DNA from: Planctomycetota bacterium
Lineage (GTDB): Bacteria > Planctomycetota > J058 > JAJDCP01
Length of the DNA stretch: 64,000 nt
Reading direction: 5' to 3'
Assembly (NCBI GenBank): GCA_029260765.1
Contig: JAJDCP010000024.1
Coordinates: 1 to 64,000, forward strand
Shown here: piece by piece, positions 15,983 to 24,941 of the stretch
Numbering within the stretch: position 1 is the stretch's first letter
Layout of the letters: the number at the start of each line of letters is the position of its first letter
Program-made: the position numbers and the translations under genes
The notes under the pieces: model-generated
Seen by the model: only the letters and a program-made list of their open reading frames with translations
The model's database searches: none
What the model was told of the DNA's origin: nothing

Positions 15983-17617
15983 TCAGGGGCTCGGCCGGGC
16001 AGCGCCCAGCTCGTCCAGGGTTGTTTCTGGGAAGCCCAGCTCGCGCAGGACCTCTCGGGTGTGCTCGCCCAGCAGGGGCGGCGGAGCATAGCGGGGACGG
16101 TGCCCGCGTAGCGATGCCAGCTGGATGGGGTTGCCCACCATGCGCAGCTTGCCGATCTCTGGATGGTCGACCTCGACCAGTTGTCCCCGACTGTCGCGCT
16201 CGGCCGCGGCGAAAGCCTGCCGGACGTCGCGGATCGCCGCGACGGGCACGCGCGCCTTCTGCAGGATTGCGACCCAGGTATCGCAGCCGCGGGTCTTGAA
16301 CACCTCTGCAAGCAGCTCACCGAGCAGCTCGCGGTTCTCGACCCTTTGCCGGTTGCTCGCGAAGCGCGGATCGGTCTGCAAGGCTTCCTGGCCCAGGGCC
16401 TGGCAGAAGCGCTGCCAGATGGCTTCGTTGCCGACCCCGACGACCAGGTCACGGTCCGAGGTCGGAAAGGTCTCGTAAGGCACGATGCTCGGATGGCGGT
16501 TGCCCATCCGCCAGGGGTCGCGGTCGCTGGAGAGCGCCAGCTGCCCCTGGTAGCTGAGCAGCGCGAAGATGCCGTCGAGCAGCGCGATGTCGACGTGGTC
16601 GCCGCGACCGGTGCGGTGCCGGGCGTGCATGGCGAGCAGGATGCCCTCGACCGCCAACTGGCCCGCCATCTCGTCGGCGATGGAGACACCGACTTTCCAG
16701 GGCGGACCGTCCGCATCGCCATTCAGGCTCATCAGCCCCGACTCGGCCTGGATCAAGACGTCGAAGCTGGGCTCGGCGCGCCGCTTGCTGTTGTGCCCGA
16801 AGCCCGAAATACTGCAATAGACCAGGCGCGGATTGAGTTTTTGGAGTTGCTTCCAGCCGAAGCCCAATTTCTCGAGGACGCCGGGGCGGAAGTTCTCGAT
16901 CAGGACGTCGGCCTTGCGGATCAGGCGGCGCAGCGCCTCTTTTCCCGTCGGATGCTTCAAGTCGAGCTCGACGCTGCGTTTGCCGCGGTTGATCGACAGG
17001 AAGTAGGTGCTGTGGCCCGAAGCAAAGGGCGGTCCCCAGGCGCGGGTGTCGTCGCCGCTACCGGGCCGCTCGATCTTGATCACCTCCGCGCCCATATCGG
17101 CGAGCTTCTGGGTGGCGAAGGGGCCTGCCAGGATGCGGGTAAGGTCGAGCACACGTGTGCCCTCGAGGGGAAGCCGGGCCTCGCCGTTGGCGCTCGGCGC
17201 CATGCTGACCGTAGGCATGCGCCGGGTGGTGAGCTGGGCGGATGTGAACGAGTCGGGAAGAAGCTTCGAGACGCGCGTCTTGCGCAGCTTGCCGCCCAGA
17301 TTCGCCAGCAGCACCTCCGCATCAGGTGCCAGCTCGACCATCACCTGCCGGCAGGCCCCGCAGGGGCTGACGGGCTCCGCCGTGTCGGCGACGACAGCGA
17401 TGCGCACGAATCCGCGTATGCCCGCGGCTATGGCAGACTGCAGGGCTACGCGCTCGGCGCAGTTGGTCAGGCTGTAGGAGGCGTTCTCGACGTTGGCCCC
17501 GCAGAAGATCGAGCCGTCCTCGGTCAGCACCGCCGCGCCGACCAGGAACTCCGAATAGGGGGCGTGGGCATTGAGACGTGCCTGCATGGCACGGGCCACC
17601 AGCTCGCTATCAACCAC
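15983..17617 (-). CDS. Cytidine deaminase fused to CaiB/BaiF (class III) CoA-transferase
   Basis: A 544-residue fusion with no stop between domains. Residues 1-125 are a cytidine deaminase: FLVGAAV, then C53-A-E55 (NCAERVAL) and P85-C86-G-A-C89, giving the three zinc Cys and catalytic Glu. Residues about 148-540 are a family III CoA-transferase: LEGTRVLDLTRILAGPFATQKLADMGAEVIKIE, the ENFRPG segment, GFGHNS, and catalytic Asp315 in IADEMAG, then a GRGDHVDIALLD motif. The linker (126-147) is short and low in structure. GTG start follows AAGGAG by nine bases. It is first in the operon with the amidohydrolase and aldehyde dehydrogenase. The deaminase suits pyrimidine degradation; the CoA substrate is unknown. 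Cytidine deaminases are normally single-domain, so the fusion is unusual. Confidence 0.85.
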   Translation of the reverse strand: MVDSELVARAMQARLNAHAPYSEFLVGAAVLTEDGSIFCGANVENASYSLTNCAERVALQSAIAAGIRGFVRIAVVADTAEPVSPCGACRQVMVELAPDAEVLLANLGGKLRKTRVSKLLPDSFTSAQLTTRRMPTVSMAPSANGEARLPLEGTRVLDLTRILAGPFATQKLADMGAEVIKIERPGSGDDTRAWGPPFASGHSTYFLSINRGKRSVELDLKHPTGKEALRRLIRKADVLIENFRPGVLEKLGFGWKQLQKLNPRLVYCSISGFGHNSKRRAEPSFDVLIQAESGLMSLNGDADGPPWKVGVSIADEMAGQLAVEGILLAMHARHRTGRGDHVDIALLDGIFALLSYQGQLALSSDRDPWRMGNRHPSIVPYETFPTSDRDLVVGVGNEAIWQRFCQALGQEALQTDPRFASNRQRVENRELLGELLAEVFKTRGCDTWVAILQKARVPVAAIRDVRQAFAAAERDSRGQLVEVDHPEIGKLRMVGNPIQLASLRGHRPRYAPPPLLGEHTREVLRELGFPETTLDELGAARPSP

Positions 17618-17728
17618 TCCCGTGCGCTCCTTCTTCAGCCCGGCTGCTCCGCAAAGTTGTCGCCAGTCTGTGTTCCTCTAAAGAGTTTGCAAGACATTCT
17701 TCGACTTGGGGCTCGTGTCCCCTTGAGG

Positions 17729-19492
17729 TCACAGGGTCCGATGGAACTGCCGCAGCAGGTCACTCTTGGGGAAATCGAGCACGGTAGGCCGCCCGTGTGG
17801 ACACGTCTGGACGTAATCGGTCTCGGCAGCCTTCTGCAGCAGCGTCTGGATCTCCGCGTCCTCCAACTTGTCGCCCGCTTTGACGGCGGCCTTGCAGGCG
17901 ACGCTCGCCAACACGCCATCGAGCACCTTCTCTGCCAGCCGTTTCTGCCCGGGCCGGAGATCACGCAGGTAATCGAGAGCTGCGCTGAACAGGCTCTCTG
18001 CGGACCTTTTGGCGCGCAAGCCCAAGGCCGGCACACTGCGCACTGCCAGGCTGCGCTCACTGAAAGCATCGACCTCGAAGCCGGCCTCTGCCAGCACCGC
18101 GCGGAATTCCTCTGCCAGAGCGACGTCGGCCGGGCTGACCTCGACAACCTCGGGAATCAGCAGTCCCTGGCGGCTCAAGCCCTCGGCCTGGAGCTGGGCC
18201 TTCAGGCGCAGGTAGATCAGCTTTTCATGCAGAGCATGCTGGTCATGGATGCGCAGCCCCTGAGGGCCTTCTTCGACCAGGAAGGTCTCGAACACCTGCA
18301 GGTAGCGTCCGGGCCGCGGAGCGACAGGTTCTTCGGCGGCCTGGTCCGGCTGAGCACGGGTCGCTGCGGCGAACAGCGGCAGGCTCTCGTCTACCACGGG
18401 CGCGGCTGAGGCCTCCCGCGGCCAGGTCGGCCTTGGCGCGGGGGCTGGTGCCGGCGTCGAAGGCGGCGGGGCGGCGCTGTGCCCCTGCTGCAACACGGGG
18501 GCTTCACTGCTCTCGAGCACGGCGTCTCGGACCGCTCCGCGAAACAGCGCGAACACGCGCGACGGGGTGACAAAGCGCACCTCGGTCTTGCACGGATGCA
18601 CGTTGATGTCGACTTCTTGCGGGTCCATTTCGAGGTAGAGGAACACGACCGGGTAGCGCCGCCCGACCAGCAGGCCGCTGTAGGCCTCCTTCACCGCGGC
18701 GACCACGGTCTTGTCGCGTACCGGGCGGCGGTTGAGGAAGAAGAACTGGTAGCTCGAGGTGCCCTTGCCCTGGGCTGCCGGAGCTACCAGGCCCGTGAGC
18801 CGCAGCCCCTTCCGCTCCGAAGCGATGGGGATCAAAGTCGAGGCCAGCTTTCCACCGAAGATATCGGCGATCCGCTGCGCGGCCGAGCGCACGGCGGGCG
18901 TGATCAGCACCTCTTTGCCGGCGTGGTAGAGCTCGAAGCGCACGTCGGGCCGCGCCAAGCTGAGTTGCTGCAGGCAGCGGGTCACGGCGCGCATCTCGGC
19001 GGCCGTCGACTTGAGGAACTTGCGCCGCGCGGGCAGGTTGAAGAACAGCTCCCGTACCTCGATGCGGGTCCCCGGCCGCCCCGCCGCAGGCCGCCGTTCG
19101 CCGAGCTTGCCCCCGTCGGCTTCGAGGCAGAAGCCCTCGCCCTCGGCGGTGCGCGAGATCAACTTGACCCGAGCGACGCTGGCAATGCTGGCGAGAGCCT
19201 CGCCGCGAAATCCCATCGAGGCGACCTGGCAGAGGTCTTCGGCGTCGCGGATCTTGCTGGTCGCGTGGCTGGTCAGGGCAAGCTCGAGGTCTTCGGGCTC
19301 GATGCCGTGGCCGTCATCTTCGACCAACAACAACTGGCAGCCGCCCTCTTCGAGCTCGACGCGGATCTGGCTGGCACCGGCGTCGAGGCTGTTTTCCACC
19401 AGCTCTTTGACGGCCGAAGCCGGGCGCTCGATGACCTCGCCCGCGGCGATCTGGTTGATCACAACCGGCGACAACATTTGGATGCGGGGCAT
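17729..19492 (-). CDS. mutL: DNA mismatch repair protein MutL
   Basis: A 587-residue MutL. The GHKL ATPase N-terminal domain has E29-ELVENSLDAGA, DDGHGI (59-64), TSHATSK (74-80) and GFRGEAL (94-100). The region 245-310 contains the usual NRRPVRD and DINVHPCKTEVRF motifs. A Pro/Ala-rich linker (about 330-395) separates the C-terminal dimerisation domain. The C-terminal endonuclease-type motifs are DQHALHE (417-423), AC..AVKAG and CPHGRP, so it belongs to the metal-dependent nicking group. However, the last acidic residue of DQHAxxExxxxE is Leu at 428. Start is an ATG with a following IQMLSP motif. It is leftward, divergent from the secreted TPR gene at 19640 (147-base gap). Confidence 0.93.
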   Translation of the reverse strand: MPRIQMLSPVVINQIAAGEVIERPASAVKELVENSLDAGASQIRVELEEGGCQLLLVEDDGHGIEPEDLELALTSHATSKIRDAEDLCQVASMGFRGEALASIASVARVKLISRTAEGEGFCLEADGGKLGERRPAAGRPGTRIEVRELFFNLPARRKFLKSTAAEMRAVTRCLQQLSLARPDVRFELYHAGKEVLITPAVRSAAQRIADIFGGKLASTLIPIASERKGLRLTGLVAPAAQGKGTSSYQFFFLNRRPVRDKTVVAAVKEAYSGLLVGRRYPVVFLYLEMDPQEVDINVHPCKTEVRFVTPSRVFALFRGAVRDAVLESSEAPVLQQGHSAAPPPSTPAPAPAPRPTWPREASAAPVVDESLPLFAAATRAQPDQAAEEPVAPRPGRYLQVFETFLVEEGPQGLRIHDQHALHEKLIYLRLKAQLQAEGLSRQGLLIPEVVEVSPADVALAEEFRAVLAEAGFEVDAFSERSLAVRSVPALGLRAKRSAESLFSAALDYLRDLRPGQKRLAEKVLDGVLASVACKAAVKAGDKLEDAEIQTLLQKAAETDYVQTCPHGRPTVLDFPKSDLLRQFHRTL

Positions 19493-19639
19493 GCCCTTCT
19501 CGAGGTTCGACTGAATGCCGTGCTGGAGACCCGCGTCATGGTAGGGAGCCCAGGCTTTTTTGCAAGCTTGAAGGCTGCTGCCGACGTCCTATGATAGATG
19601 TCGAAGCTGAAAGACCGCTCTGGAAGAAAGGGAGATGCG

Positions 19640-21700
19640 ATGCGACGGGTGCTCATCCTCGTCGGCCTGCTGGCCTTGGGAATCGCCGCCGACAACGTGT
19701 ATTTCAAGGATGGCCGTCCGCCCTTCCTGAAGGTGGAGACCTGGCAGGAGGGCGGCAAACTGTTCGTCAAGTACGGAATCGCAACGATGGAATTCCCGAT
19801 GAGCGAGATCGATCGGGTAGAGGTCAGCGCTGATGGCCCGGGCCCCGATGTCAGTTCCAACGATGGGCCCGACACCGGCACGATTCCGTGGATCCAACTG
19901 ACCGACGGTCGTACTTTCACCGGCCGCATTCTCGACCTCGGCCAACGCGTGCGCGTGCGGGCCGACGCAGCGGATTTCTGGGTCGAAAAGGCGAAGGTCG
20001 CCCGGATCTGGGACGGGACGCGCGAAGAAGTCGAAGAGCCGGAGACCACGTATGGCTCGGGGGAGCAGGTCGCGATCAACTTCGACAAGAAGTTCTCGAT
20101 CATCGCGCCCACCGGTTGGGTGATCGACCGTCGGCCGGCCCGACCGATGGTCGACGCCATCGTCTCCGACGAAGACCGCCGGGTGATCATCGAGATCGCG
20201 GTGATTCCAGGCGATCTCGCCCTATACGTGAATCCGAACGATGTCTCTGGCGAGGAAGTCGAAGACCGCATCAACGCCCGGCTCGAGAAAGAGCTCGATC
20301 GGGTGCAGCAGAAGGCCAAGGTCAAGGTCGAGGCGCTGCCCGGTCTGGCCGTTCCGGCCTACCGCGCCACCTATCGGGGACGCTATCGTTTCAACGACAC
20401 CGACTACAACTTCCAAGAGTACCGTTTCGCATCGTCCGGCAATATCTACAGCATCCGGGCCTACACCGAAAAGGACGATGACGAGCAGTGGCAGGAAGAG
20501 ATCCTGGAGGCCGTTGCCAACTTCTCGACTCTGGGTCCGATCAGCCTGGCCGGCACGGTCTACACCGATGCCCAGCTGGGCCTGTCGATCGACGCCCTCG
20601 ACCCCGAGTGGTTCTTGACGGTGGGATTGTGCAACAGCGGCTCGATGTTCAGGGTCTTGTTCGACGAGGGCAACCGATTCTTTGAGCTGCGCGATCTGTC
20701 CCTGGGGCCCGATGCCAGTCTCGAAGAGGCGATGATGCTGATCTGGAGCGAGTTTTCCACCGAGGCCCGCCGTCCGGAGAAGCTCGGCGAAGAGCCCTTC
20801 ACTGTAGGGGAGTCCGAAGGGCTGTTGTTCCGCTATTCGGGCATCGTCTCGCGCCGCAGCAACATGCAGTACACCACCCTGGTCTTTCGTGCCGAAGACG
20901 GGCGTATGCTGGCCGCCACGGGCAACTACCGCCCGCCGCGCGCCAACAAGGACGCCGACGAGATCTCAGTCGACAGCCTGGTGTCGAGCATCCGCTTCCT
21001 GGCGGGAGGCGCTGCTGCCGAAGAGCTCCAGCGTGGGGAAGAAGCACTGGGCCTGTTGTTCGCCGCCGAAATCGCCGTCGACCTGGGCAGGTGGGAAGAG
21101 GCGATCGAAAAGGCCGACCAGGCGCTCGCGATCTTCCCGCGTTTCGCTCGGGCGCTGCGCATGAAGGCGAAGGCACTTGATGGCCAGGGCGAAGCCTCCA
21201 GCAGGGACGTCCAGGCGCTCTACCAGCAAGCTTCTGAGCTCGAGCCCGACCCCAATCTCGACGCCATCCTCGCCGAGTTGTGGCAGAAAGAGGGCAACGA
21301 GAAGATCGAGGACGGTCGCTGGCGCTCGGGTTTGAAGCTGCTCGAAAAGGCCTACAACACCAACCCGGATGAGCGCAGCCTGCAGAAAGACCTGCTGAAA
21401 GCGTATGAGGGCTACGCAGAATCTCTTGAAGAGGAGGATGACCTCAAGGAGGCCATCAACTATGTCGAGCGGGCCTACCGCCGCTTCAAAGAGCTGCCTG
21501 ACCTGCGTGAGCTGCTCGATGGCTTGTACAAGAAACAGACCAAGGCCTACGAGAAGGAGAAGCGCTACGATCGCGCGATCGGCGTGATCAAGGACCGGCT
21601 CAAGCTCTGGGAAGGGGACGACAAGAAGATCAAGCGCATCGAGCGTGAGCTCGCGGCTCTCGAGAAGAAGCGCGACAAAGAAAAAGAGAAGGACAACTAG
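19640..21700 (+). CDS. Secreted protein with beta modules and TPR tail
   Basis: A 686-residue protein with a signal peptide (MRRVLILVGLLALGIAAD). Two small beta modules follow: the start VYFKDGRPPFLKV...GKLFVKYG and IPWIQLTDGRTFTGRI...VRVRAD. The second resembles the LKNGGKVTGRV module of the protein at 11546. The middle (about 150-420) contains two similar segments around YRATYRGRYRFNDTDYNFQEY and SGIVSRRSNMQYTTLVF that look like repeated PsbP/DUF1795-like folds. The last third is TPR-like with acidic/basic coiled tail ending KKRDKEKEKDN. ATG at 19640 is preferred because GGGAG is upstream; an ATG at 19598 is less likely. Function unknown; probably a periplasmic or surface scaffold. A terminator follows its stop. 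Confidence 0.72.
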   Translation: MRRVLILVGLLALGIAADNVYFKDGRPPFLKVETWQEGGKLFVKYGIATMEFPMSEIDRVEVSADGPGPDVSSNDGPDTGTIPWIQLTDGRTFTGRILDLGQRVRVRADAADFWVEKAKVARIWDGTREEVEEPETTYGSGEQVAINFDKKFSIIAPTGWVIDRRPARPMVDAIVSDEDRRVIIEIAVIPGDLALYVNPNDVSGEEVEDRINARLEKELDRVQQKAKVKVEALPGLAVPAYRATYRGRYRFNDTDYNFQEYRFASSGNIYSIRAYTEKDDDEQWQEEILEAVANFSTLGPISLAGTVYTDAQLGLSIDALDPEWFLTVGLCNSGSMFRVLFDEGNRFFELRDLSLGPDASLEEAMMLIWSEFSTEARRPEKLGEEPFTVGESEGLLFRYSGIVSRRSNMQYTTLVFRAEDGRMLAATGNYRPPRANKDADEISVDSLVSSIRFLAGGAAAEELQRGEEALGLLFAAEIAVDLGRWEEAIEKADQALAIFPRFARALRMKAKALDGQGEASSRDVQALYQQASELEPDPNLDAILAELWQKEGNEKIEDGRWRSGLKLLEKAYNTNPDERSLQKDLLKAYEGYAESLEEEDDLKEAINYVERAYRRFKELPDLRELLDGLYKKQTKAYEKEKRYDRAIGVIKDRLKLWEGDDKKIKRIERELAALEKKRDKEKEKDN

Positions 21701-21732
21701 CACTCGCCGGTTGCGACAAGTCCGTGCCTATC

Positions 21733-21756
21733 AGGCTCCCTGTGGGGAGCCTTTTT
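21733..21756 (+). terminator. Intrinsic terminator after the secreted TPR gene
   Basis: An eight-pair stem (AGGCTCCC and GGGAGCCT) with a TGTG loop, followed by TTTT, 32 bases after the stop at 21700. This is a standard rho-independent terminator for the rightward gene. Confidence 0.85.
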
Positions 21757-21778
21757 CGATGGGGCCCGCCCGGAGGAC

Positions 21779-21874
21779 GGTTCCGATTCCGATTTCGGTT
21801 CCGATTCCGGTTCCGGTTCCGATTCCGGTTCCGGTTCCGGTTCCGATTCCGGTTCCGATTCCGGTTCCGATTGC
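21779..21874. repeat. Sixteen-unit GGTTCC/GATTCC hexanucleotide tandem repeat
   Basis: Sixteen consecutive six-base units, alternating irregularly between GGTTCC and GATTCC with two variants (GATTTC third, GATTGC last). They lie in the gap between the terminator and the exporter gene. No stop-free, recognisable protein is encoded there on either strand that continues a neighbouring gene. A microsatellite of this length is prone to copy-number change. No function is evident. The whole interval 21701-22127 contains only the terminator, this array and the 13-base array that follows. Confidence 0.9.
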
Positions 21875-21880
21875 GACGGT

Positions 21881-21924
21881 CACGGCCACGGCACACGGCC
21901 ACGGCACCCGGCCACGGCACACGG
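21881..21924. repeat. 13-base CACGGCCACGGCA tandem repeat (3.4 copies)
   Basis: CACGGCCACGGCA twice, CCCGGCCACGGCA once and a final CACGG, right after the hexanucleotide array. The rest of the gap to 22127 shows no clear gene. Confidence 0.85.
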
Positions 21925-22127
21925 TCTACGAGTGTATTTCTTTGGCACAAAAAGGTTTGTGTCTCAGTGATCCGTCTCTGCGTGACCGAGACGGCTGGCG
22001 ATCACGCTCCCTCGCCGCGCGCATTCGGGGAAAACCGCCAAGCTTTCCCCGGCGGCCCACCCACTCGGGAACGAAGAACCGGCGCGGGCTCAGCCCCCCG
22101 GCTCGGGGATTCCCCCAAGCAAGCAGC

Positions 22128-23768
22128 TCAGATGTTCCGGTCGAGGTACCTGTCGAAACCCGATTTCATCACGCTGTACAGCACCAGGCAGTACACGACC
22201 TGAGCGACCAGAGAAGCGGCAATGATCAGGGGAATCATGAAGCCCTGGATGTTGTACGAGGTCATCTCGGGCGAATCGACCACGGCCGGCATCGCCCGCG
22301 CAATGATCACTGGATTGATCGGAAACGCGCAGCAGCACATCGCCAGAGGGGCCACCATCTCGACGACCACGGCGACCACGGCGAAAACCACAGCGCGGAT
22401 CGAAGACTTGACCAGGAACGAGATGCAGATCCCCTGCACGACGTAGAACGCCAGCATCGAGGTCAGCACGACCGCGGCGTAGGGAATCGCCCAGAATTTC
22501 AGGAAGTGCGGCACGATTCCCAGGTAGCCGGCGAAGACCAGAAAGGTGACATAGCCGAGCGGGATGATCAGAAGAAACAACAGCGAGCGCGTCAGCCCGA
22601 AGATCAGACCCCCGAGGTAGGTGGCTTCATCGACAGGCGTCGTGGCCAGCAGCATCTGGCTCCGGTTCTCTCGCTGCACCACCACCGAAGTGGCCGCGCG
22701 CACCGTAGCGATGATCACCAGCAAGAAGTTCAGCGCACTGAAGGCCCAGTAGTAGAAGTCTGCCCGCGCGACCTCCGCGCCCGAATTCGGGTCGGTCTCG
22801 GTCAACCAGCCGAGCTTGCTCGCCAGCCAGGTAACCCCCAGCAGCACCACGACCCCGAGTGCGTAGGATGGCCAGCCGAGCCGCACTCGCCCAAACGGGG
22901 TCGACGACGACTCCAACCAATAGATCGGGTTCTTGGTCAACGGGCGCGAGGTCCCCGCCTTGCGGGTCTTGGTCTGCACCCATCTCAACGAGAAGACACG
23001 CTCCAGCGTGCTGGCATAGGGCAGCAGGTACGAGCCCAGCAGGGCCATCCCGAACCCGAGCAGCAGGTTCATGGTGGGGTTGAATATCCAGCCAACCGAG
23101 CGCACCTCACCGAAGGTGCGCGGATCGAGTACATAGGCGAAGTCATGGATCGGGCTGAAGCTGATTGCAGCCCGGGTGCCCAGGACGCCGCTGTCCACGA
23201 GCTTCCAGGCAGCACCCGCATAGATCGCCATCACCACATAGCTCATCACGATCGCGGTGTACGACTTGCGCACCACCACCGAGAAGAAGAAACCCAATCC
23301 CAGCGCCAGCACCCCCAGGCCGAGCACCTGGTAGATCACCTGCATCACCTCTTCGCCAGAGATGCCGCCGATGGTGAGCAGAATGGCCAGCATCGGCACC
23401 GACAGCATCACCATCACGAACAGGTTGTAGAGCCGGCTGAAGAACTTCCCGAAGCCGATCTCGAAGCGCGTCAGGTCGGTGATCAGCAACAGGTCGAGGG
23501 TGTTGCGTTCCTTCTCCATCGTGATGGTTGCGGCGGCCGCGGCGGGAGCGGCGCAGGCGATCAGTACCAGCTCGAGCCACGCCAGCCAGACATAGATCTC
23601 ACGTCCCATGGCGGGGAACTGGCTGGGGTCATCAACGCTCGCCACGCCCGGAAGCAGGACGAACATCACGGCGGCCATCACCACCAAGAAGATCGCATGG
23701 GCCGCGAAAGTGCGGTATTTCCGAAAGGTGGTGACGATCTCTCGGAACAGGATCGGGCTGCGCAGCAT
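22128..23768 (-). CDS. ABC-2 type exporter permease
   Basis: A 546-residue integral membrane protein with about 12 predicted helices in two halves, each with the ABC-2 features: an amphipathic interface helix (FREIVTTFRKYRTF), a cluster before ITMEKERNTLDLLLITDLTRFEIGFGK, which is the E/N/T motif of type V exporters, and in the second half QRENRSQMLLATTPVDEATYLGGLI in the same position. The two halves together may form a complete permease. It starts three bases after the ATPase stop, so the two form one exporter. The substrate is unknown. The gene ends just before the tandem-repeat region. Confidence 0.88.
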   Translation of the reverse strand: MLRSPILFREIVTTFRKYRTFAAHAIFLVVMAAVMFVLLPGVASVDDPSQFPAMGREIYVWLAWLELVLIACAAPAAAAATITMEKERNTLDLLLITDLTRFEIGFGKFFSRLYNLFVMVMLSVPMLAILLTIGGISGEEVMQVIYQVLGLGVLALGLGFFFSVVVRKSYTAIVMSYVVMAIYAGAAWKLVDSGVLGTRAAISFSPIHDFAYVLDPRTFGEVRSVGWIFNPTMNLLLGFGMALLGSYLLPYASTLERVFSLRWVQTKTRKAGTSRPLTKNPIYWLESSSTPFGRVRLGWPSYALGVVVLLGVTWLASKLGWLTETDPNSGAEVARADFYYWAFSALNFLLVIIATVRAATSVVVQRENRSQMLLATTPVDEATYLGGLIFGLTRSLLFLLIIPLGYVTFLVFAGYLGIVPHFLKFWAIPYAAVVLTSMLAFYVVQGICISFLVKSSIRAVVFAVVAVVVEMVAPLAMCCCAFPINPVIIARAMPAVVDSPEMTSYNIQGFMIPLIIAASLVAQVVYCLVLYSVMKSGFDRYLDRNI

Positions 23769-23771
23769 GTT

Positions 23772-24698
23772 TCAGGCCACCAGACCTTTGGTCACGCGCA
23801 TGAACGCGTCCTCCAGGTCGACATCTTCTTCCTTGAGCAGGGTCAACGGAAGGTCGTTCTTCACCAGCAGCTCAGAGATGAAACCGATATCGTCGACACC
23901 CGCGGCCAGCTCGACCTCGACAAGCTCGCCCTCGAGGCTGGCCTTGTGCACCCGGGGATGCCCGCTGAGCACTGAGACAGCCCGCGCTTGCTCGCCGGAA
24001 ACCCGCAGATGCAGGATGCCGTGGCGCTTGACCTTGGCCAGAATCTCGGTGATCGGCCCGCTGTAGAGCAACTGCCCGCGCTCGATGATGCCCACCTTGT
24101 TGCACAGGGTAGCCAGCTCGACCAGGATATGGCTCGAGATCAGGATGGTCTTGCCCATCGCCTTCAGCTCTTTGAGCAGCTCACGGATCTCGATACGCGC
24201 CCGTGGGTCGAGACCAGAAGCCGGCTCGTCGAGCAGCAGCACCTCGGGGTCGTGCAGCAGCACGCGCGCCAATCCCAAACGCTGTTGCATCCCGCGCGAG
24301 AGGGAATCGATCAAGGCGTTGCGCTTGTACTCGAGGTCGGTCAGCGCGAGCACGTCCGACACCACCTGTTTCCGGCGCGCGCCCGTGATGCGGTAGAACG
24401 AGGCAAAGAACTCGAGGTATTCGACCACGCTCATATCGTCGTAGACGCCGAAGAAGTCGGGCATGTAGCCGATCTTGTGGCGGATGTGGCGGGCCTGTCC
24501 CTCGACCGATAGTCCGCACACGTAGGCGCGGCCGCTGGTCGGGCGCATCAAGGTGGCCAGGATCTTCATCGTGGTCGTCTTGCCGGCGCCGTTGGGGCCG
24601 ATGAACCCGTAGACATCACCCTTCTCGATCTTCAGGTTCAGCTTGTTGACGGCGACAAGGTCTTTGTAGGTCTTGGTGAGGAAACGGGTCTCGATCAT
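23772..24698 (-). CDS. ABC-2 exporter ATPase
   Basis: A 308-residue ABC ATPase. Walker A is GPNGAGKTTT, the Q-loop region is YMPDFFGVYDDMS, the signature is SLSRGMQQRLGLARVLLHDP, Walker B is VLLLDEPASGLDP and the H-loop ISSHIL. An additional C-terminal domain of about 90 residues is of the kind found in drug and lipid exporters of this type. ATG at 24698 follows GAGGG by about seven bases. It is translated first, then the permease at 22128. It is divergent from the small membrane gene at 24942. The substrate cannot be read from the sequence. Confidence 0.92.
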   Translation of the reverse strand: MIETRFLTKTYKDLVAVNKLNLKIEKGDVYGFIGPNGAGKTTTMKILATLMRPTSGRAYVCGLSVEGQARHIRHKIGYMPDFFGVYDDMSVVEYLEFFASFYRITGARRKQVVSDVLALTDLEYKRNALIDSLSRGMQQRLGLARVLLHDPEVLLLDEPASGLDPRARIEIRELLKELKAMGKTILISSHILVELATLCNKVGIIERGQLLYSGPITEILAKVKRHGILHLRVSGEQARAVSVLSGHPRVHKASLEGELVEVELAAGVDDIGFISELLVKNDLPLTLLKEEDVDLEDAFMRVTKGLVA

Positions 24699-24941
24699 CG
24701 ATGCCCTCATCGGCGGGCTTCCGGACCTCATGAGCAGGTGGAAGCGGGGGGGAAGACGCCAGCCGCACTATATCCTTCCCTGCTCGGCAATGCAAAACGA
24801 GCTGCGCGCAAACGCTGCAGACGTGGGTTGCCTCCTGAAAGATCCGCCCCCTACTTCCCAATACCCGGACACAGCCTTCGTGGACGCGCGTTCGCGCTCG
24901 CCCTATCATGGCAATCGAAAGCTCGGTCAGGAGGAACTACG

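Noticed and set aside
16163..18409. A 748-codon rightward open frame opposite the deaminase fusion and mutL
   Set aside because: It spans two well-supported genes on the other strand and shows no family motif.
21779..21924. Possible CRISPR or origin repeats
   Set aside because: Simple six- and 13-base tandem units without spacers; no dnaA or iteron partner.
21645..23975. A 776-codon rightward open frame across the exporter permease
   Set aside because: It runs antisense to a clear ABC permease and its translation is composition-driven (many His, Arg, Gln); high GC content makes such shadows common.
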